From assembly GCF_000144645.1 (NCBI RefSeq), contig NC_014377.1, forward strand, positions 1,116,001 through 1,180,000: DNA of 64,000 nucleotides, written 5' to 3'. Within the stretch, counting starts at the first letter, position 1, and every line of letters starts with the position of its first letter. Both the position numbers and the translations under genes were made by a program. The notes under the pieces were generated by a model. It did not search any database and was not told the DNA's origin. It was given only the letters and a program-made list of their open reading frames with translations. Shown here piece by piece: positions 62,026 through 64,000 of the stretch. Source of the stretch: Thermosediminibacter oceani DSM 16646. GTDB taxonomy: Bacteria; Bacillota; Thermosediminibacteria; Thermosediminibacterales; Thermosediminibacteraceae.

Positions 62026-62061
62026 AAAATCTAAAAAGCCTGTTTATTAAATAAACAGGCT
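62026..62061 (-). terminator. Terminator after spoVS
   Basis: Minus strand: AGCCTGTTTATT paired with AATAAACAGGCT, then TTTTTAGATTTT. Confidence 0.85.
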
Positions 62062-62107
62062 AAAATGCTAATAATCCACCAAACAACACCACATTATTTT
62101 TGGTCTA

Positions 62108-62368
62108 TTAACGGGGTTCTACAATTAGTTTTATGGCCGTTCTCTGCTGACCATCTATTTCTATATCCGTAAATGCCGGAATGCATATCAAATCTATTCC
62201 GCTAGGGGCTACATATCCTCTGGCAATGGCTATTGCTTTTACTGCCTGATTCAAAGCCCCGGCTCCGATTATTTGAATTTCTGCTCCTCCTTTTTCTCTT
62301 ATTACACCGGCTAAGGCTCCAGCTACTGCATTAGGATTGGATTTAGCCGATACTTTTAATACTTCCAT
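62108..62368 (-). CDS. spoVS: Stage V sporulation protein S
   Basis: 86 aa, Alba-like fold protein of spore-formers: MEVLKVSAKSNPNAVAGALA and VKAIAIARGYVAPSGIDL are near-invariant in the family. ATG after GGAGGAA. Placed between ymdB and later genes as in Bacillus and Clostridia; single-gene unit with its own promoter and terminator. Confidence 0.96.
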   Translation of the reverse strand: MEVLKVSAKSNPNAVAGALAGVIREKGGAEIQIIGAGALNQAVKAIAIARGYVAPSGIDLICIPAFTDIEIDGQQRTAIKLIVEPR

Positions 62369-62405
62369 TTGTGAATTCCTCCTTATATCATTTGCTAATT
62401 AAATT

Positions 62406-62432
62406 ATTCTATGTGTTTTGGTAAATTCCTGT
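62406..62432 (-). promoter_or_regulatory. Sigma-H type promoter of spoVS
   Basis: Minus strand: ACAGGAATT, 11 bp, ATAGAAT, a full match to the Bacillus sigma-H consensus (RnAGGAwWW, 11-12 bp, RnnGAAT), about 40 bp before the start. spoVS is sigma-H dependent in B. subtilis. Confidence 0.7.
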
Positions 62433-62452
62433 TATTTTAGGAAGAATTTTAA

Positions 62453-63229
62453 TTATTTTATATTTATCCTTTGAATTTTTCGGGCAAGACCTGATGTATT
62501 ATCTATTTCAACGACAATGGCATTGAGCTGGGATATGCCTTTGGCCACTTCGAACTTGCTGGGCATCTGTGTCAGGAATTTTCTTATTACGGGCTCACGT
62601 TCAATACCGAGGATCGAATCGTAAGCTCCGGTCATTCCGACATCGGTTATATAAGCGGTTCCTTCAGGCAGTATTCTCTCGTCGGCGGTCTGTACATGGG
62701 TATGGGTGCCGGCAACCAGGGATACTCTGCCGTCAAGGTACCACCCCATGGCCTGTTTTTCCGAGGTGGCTTCCGCGTGAAAATCTACTACTATTATATT
62801 TGTAACTTTTTTGAGCTTTTCTAGCTCTCTGTCAGCGGCACGGAAAGGACAGTCCAGGCTTGGCATGAATACCCTTCCGGAAATATTAAGTATTCCTATT
62901 CTTAAACCTTCGTCTATGTCCACAACCTGCGAACCTCTTCCGGGCGTTCCCGGTGGATAATTGGCCGGCCGTACCATTCTTAACTCTTCTTCTATAAAGT
63001 TAAATACGTCCTTATTATCCCAGACGTGATTCCCCATCGTTAGAAAATCTATTCCGCATGCGAAAAGTTCCTCCGCGATTTTTTTTGTAATGCCGTTACC
63101 TCCTGCGGCATTTTCAGCATTGGCTATAACGAAATCTATATTTAATGATTTTCTAAGATCAGGAAGAGTTTCTCTTATAATACTCCTGCCAGGTCTTCCT
63201 ACTATGTCTCCTATTAACATTATGTTCAA
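62453..63229 (-). CDS. ymdB: YmdB-type metallophosphoesterase (TIGR00282)
   Basis: 258 aa. MLIGDIVGRPGR, NAENAAGGNG, MGNHVWDN, FHAEATSEK and AGTHTHVQT show the two-metal phosphodiesterase site. In Bacillus YmdB is a cyclic nucleotide phosphodiesterase that affects the biofilm switch. TTG at 63229 gives correct spacing to AAGGAG and the usual family N-terminus; the TTG 9 bases upstream abuts it. Confidence 0.92.
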   Translation of the reverse strand: MNIMLIGDIVGRPGRSIIRETLPDLRKSLNIDFVIANAENAAGGNGITKKIAEELFACGIDFLTMGNHVWDNKDVFNFIEEELRMVRPANYPPGTPGRGSQVVDIDEGLRIGILNISGRVFMPSLDCPFRAADRELEKLKKVTNIIVVDFHAEATSEKQAMGWYLDGRVSLVAGTHTHVQTADERILPEGTAYITDVGMTGAYDSILGIEREPVIRKFLTQMPSKFEVAKGISQLNAIVVEIDNTSGLARKIQRINIK

Positions 63230-63254
63230 TGTTTTCAACTCCTTTTACATTTTG

Positions 63255-63283
63255 CAAAAAAAGTGCGCAAAGGCTGCGCACTT
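63255..63283 (-). terminator. Terminator after rny
   Basis: Minus strand: AGTGCGCA, loop, TGCGCACT, then seven T; starts one base from the rny stop. Confidence 0.85.
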
Positions 63284-64000
63284 TTATTTTGCATATTCAG
63301 TAGCTCTGGTTTCTCTTATTACGTTAACCTTAATCTGGCCCGGATATTCAAGTTCTTCTTCAACTTTTTTCGCGATGCTTCTCGCGAGCTCTATGGCTCC
63401 TAAATCATCCACTTCTTCAGGTTTTACCATTATCCGCACTTCGCGACCTGCCTGAATAGCGTAGGCTTTTTCAACACCTTTAAACGAATTGGCAATTGCT
63501 TCAAGTTTTTCCAGCCTTTTAATATAAGCTTCCAGGGTCTCTCTGCGAGCGCCCGGCCTGGCCGCTGAAATAGCGTCAGCCGCCTGAACCAATATGGCTT
63601 CAATTGTCATCGGTTCTACATCGTTGTGGTGAGCCGCTATAGCATTCACCACTTCGGGAGATTCACCGTATTTTCTAGCAAGTTCCGCACCTATCAGCGC
63701 ATGAGGACCTTCTATATCCTGATCGACGCTCTTTCCTATATCGTGCAGCAAACCGGCCCTTTTGGTTATCTGCACATCTACTCCGAGTTCTGCCGCCATG
63801 GCTGCTGCCAGGTGAGCAACTTCTATGGAATGCTGCAGCACGTTCTGCCCGTAGCTGGTCCTAAATTTAAGTTTACCCATATATCGGATAAGATCGCTGT
63901 GGAGGCCGTGAATGCCCGTATCGAAGGTAGCTTTTTCTCCTTCTTCCCGTATAATGTTTTCAATCTCCTTCTGAGCTTTCTCTACCATTTCTTCGATTCT
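63284..64000 (-). CDS. rny: Ribonuclease Y, 3' part (gene continues beyond window)
   Basis: The C-terminal 239 codons are present; the frame is open to the window edge. The HD domain is complete ([41 protein letters not shown]) and is followed by the RNase Y C-terminal region ([25 protein letters not shown]...). The membrane anchor, coiled coil and KH domain should lie outside. RNase Y starts mRNA decay in Firmicutes. The neighbours ymdB and spoVS are its usual ones. Confidence 0.94.
   Translation of the reverse strand, partial: RIEEMVEKAQKEIENIIREEGEKATFDTGIHGLHSDLIRYMGKLKFRTSYGQNVLQHSIEVAHLAAAMAAELGVDVQITKRAGLLHDIGKSVDQDIEGPHALIGAELARKYGESPEVVNAIAAHHNDVEPMTIEAILVQAADAISAARPGARRETLEAYIKRLEKLEAIANSFKGVEKAYAIQAGREVRIMVKPEEVDDLGAIELARSIAKKVEEELEYPGQIKVNVIRETRATEYAK

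Overview
The window looks like chromosome of a thermophilic or moderately thermophilic anaerobic spore-former of the Clostridia, close to the Thermoanaerobacterales/Thermosediminibacterales (inference). The grounds are spoVS, spoVK, a DacF-type carboxypeptidase and a YpmA-like gene, Firmicute-style Shine-Dalgarno sites with frequent TTG/GTG starts, ferredoxin-linked 2-oxoacid oxidoreductase, polyamine genes, and the order miaB-mutS-mutL-miaA-hfq-spoVK-ynbB-lexA. No rRNA, CRISPR array or prophage was seen.

Region 1 (1-16 kb, plus strand) is core metabolism. It opens with the 3' part of a D-Ala-D-Ala carboxypeptidase. Next comes an unusual three-gene set: two paralogous FAD oxidoreductases flanking a DHODB-like NAD(P)H/2Fe-2S reductase. 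Then follow rluB, speE-speB, an ABC ATPase with an extra C-terminal domain, a YhiN-type flavoprotein, a chorismate mutase-cytidylate kinase fusion, plsC, an IspH-ribosomal S1 fusion, fni, speD and a lone cheR.

Region 2 (17-20.8 kb) is a mobile-element scrapyard around a four-gene tRNA operon. It holds a decayed IS21 element inside an IS3 remnant, a deletion copy of an IS481-like element, and a truncated IS256 transposase. An orphan 27-aa peptide gene with a consensus promoter and its own terminator lies among them.

Region 3 (20.9-36.3 kb, mostly plus) has three tandem M42 aminopeptidases, a Cys-rich protein, a TPR protein, surE, a YpmA-like gene, a PRK06851-type ATPase, a lipoprotein, an aminotransferase, purB, small zinc-ribbon and membrane proteins, a DUF362 ferredoxin protein, tRNA-Trp, a complete IS481-like element with a 15-bp target duplication, and lexA.

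Region 4 (36.3-49.4 kb, minus strand) is the mismatch-repair/tRNA-modification/hfq block. It contains a GTPase gene that has lost its P-loop through a short deletion, a UDG and a VanW protein.

Region 5 (49.5-57 kb, minus) is a methylmalonyl-CoA/biotin carboxyltransferase operon: mutase, MeaB, epimerase, MmdA, OadG-like, biotin carrier and OadA. The membrane beta subunit survives only as a roughly 30-codon frameshifted relic, which points to a soluble transcarboxylase-type route. Downstream lie gdhA, a kor operon, a PHP phosphoesterase, spoVS with a sigma-H-type promoter, ymdB and rny (cut by the window end).

The most interesting signal is that both IS481-like copies, 14.5 kb apart, sit exactly 19 bp upstream of the -35 box of a tRNA promoter and in the same orientation relative to it. 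This suggests an element that targets the upstream region of tRNA promoters.
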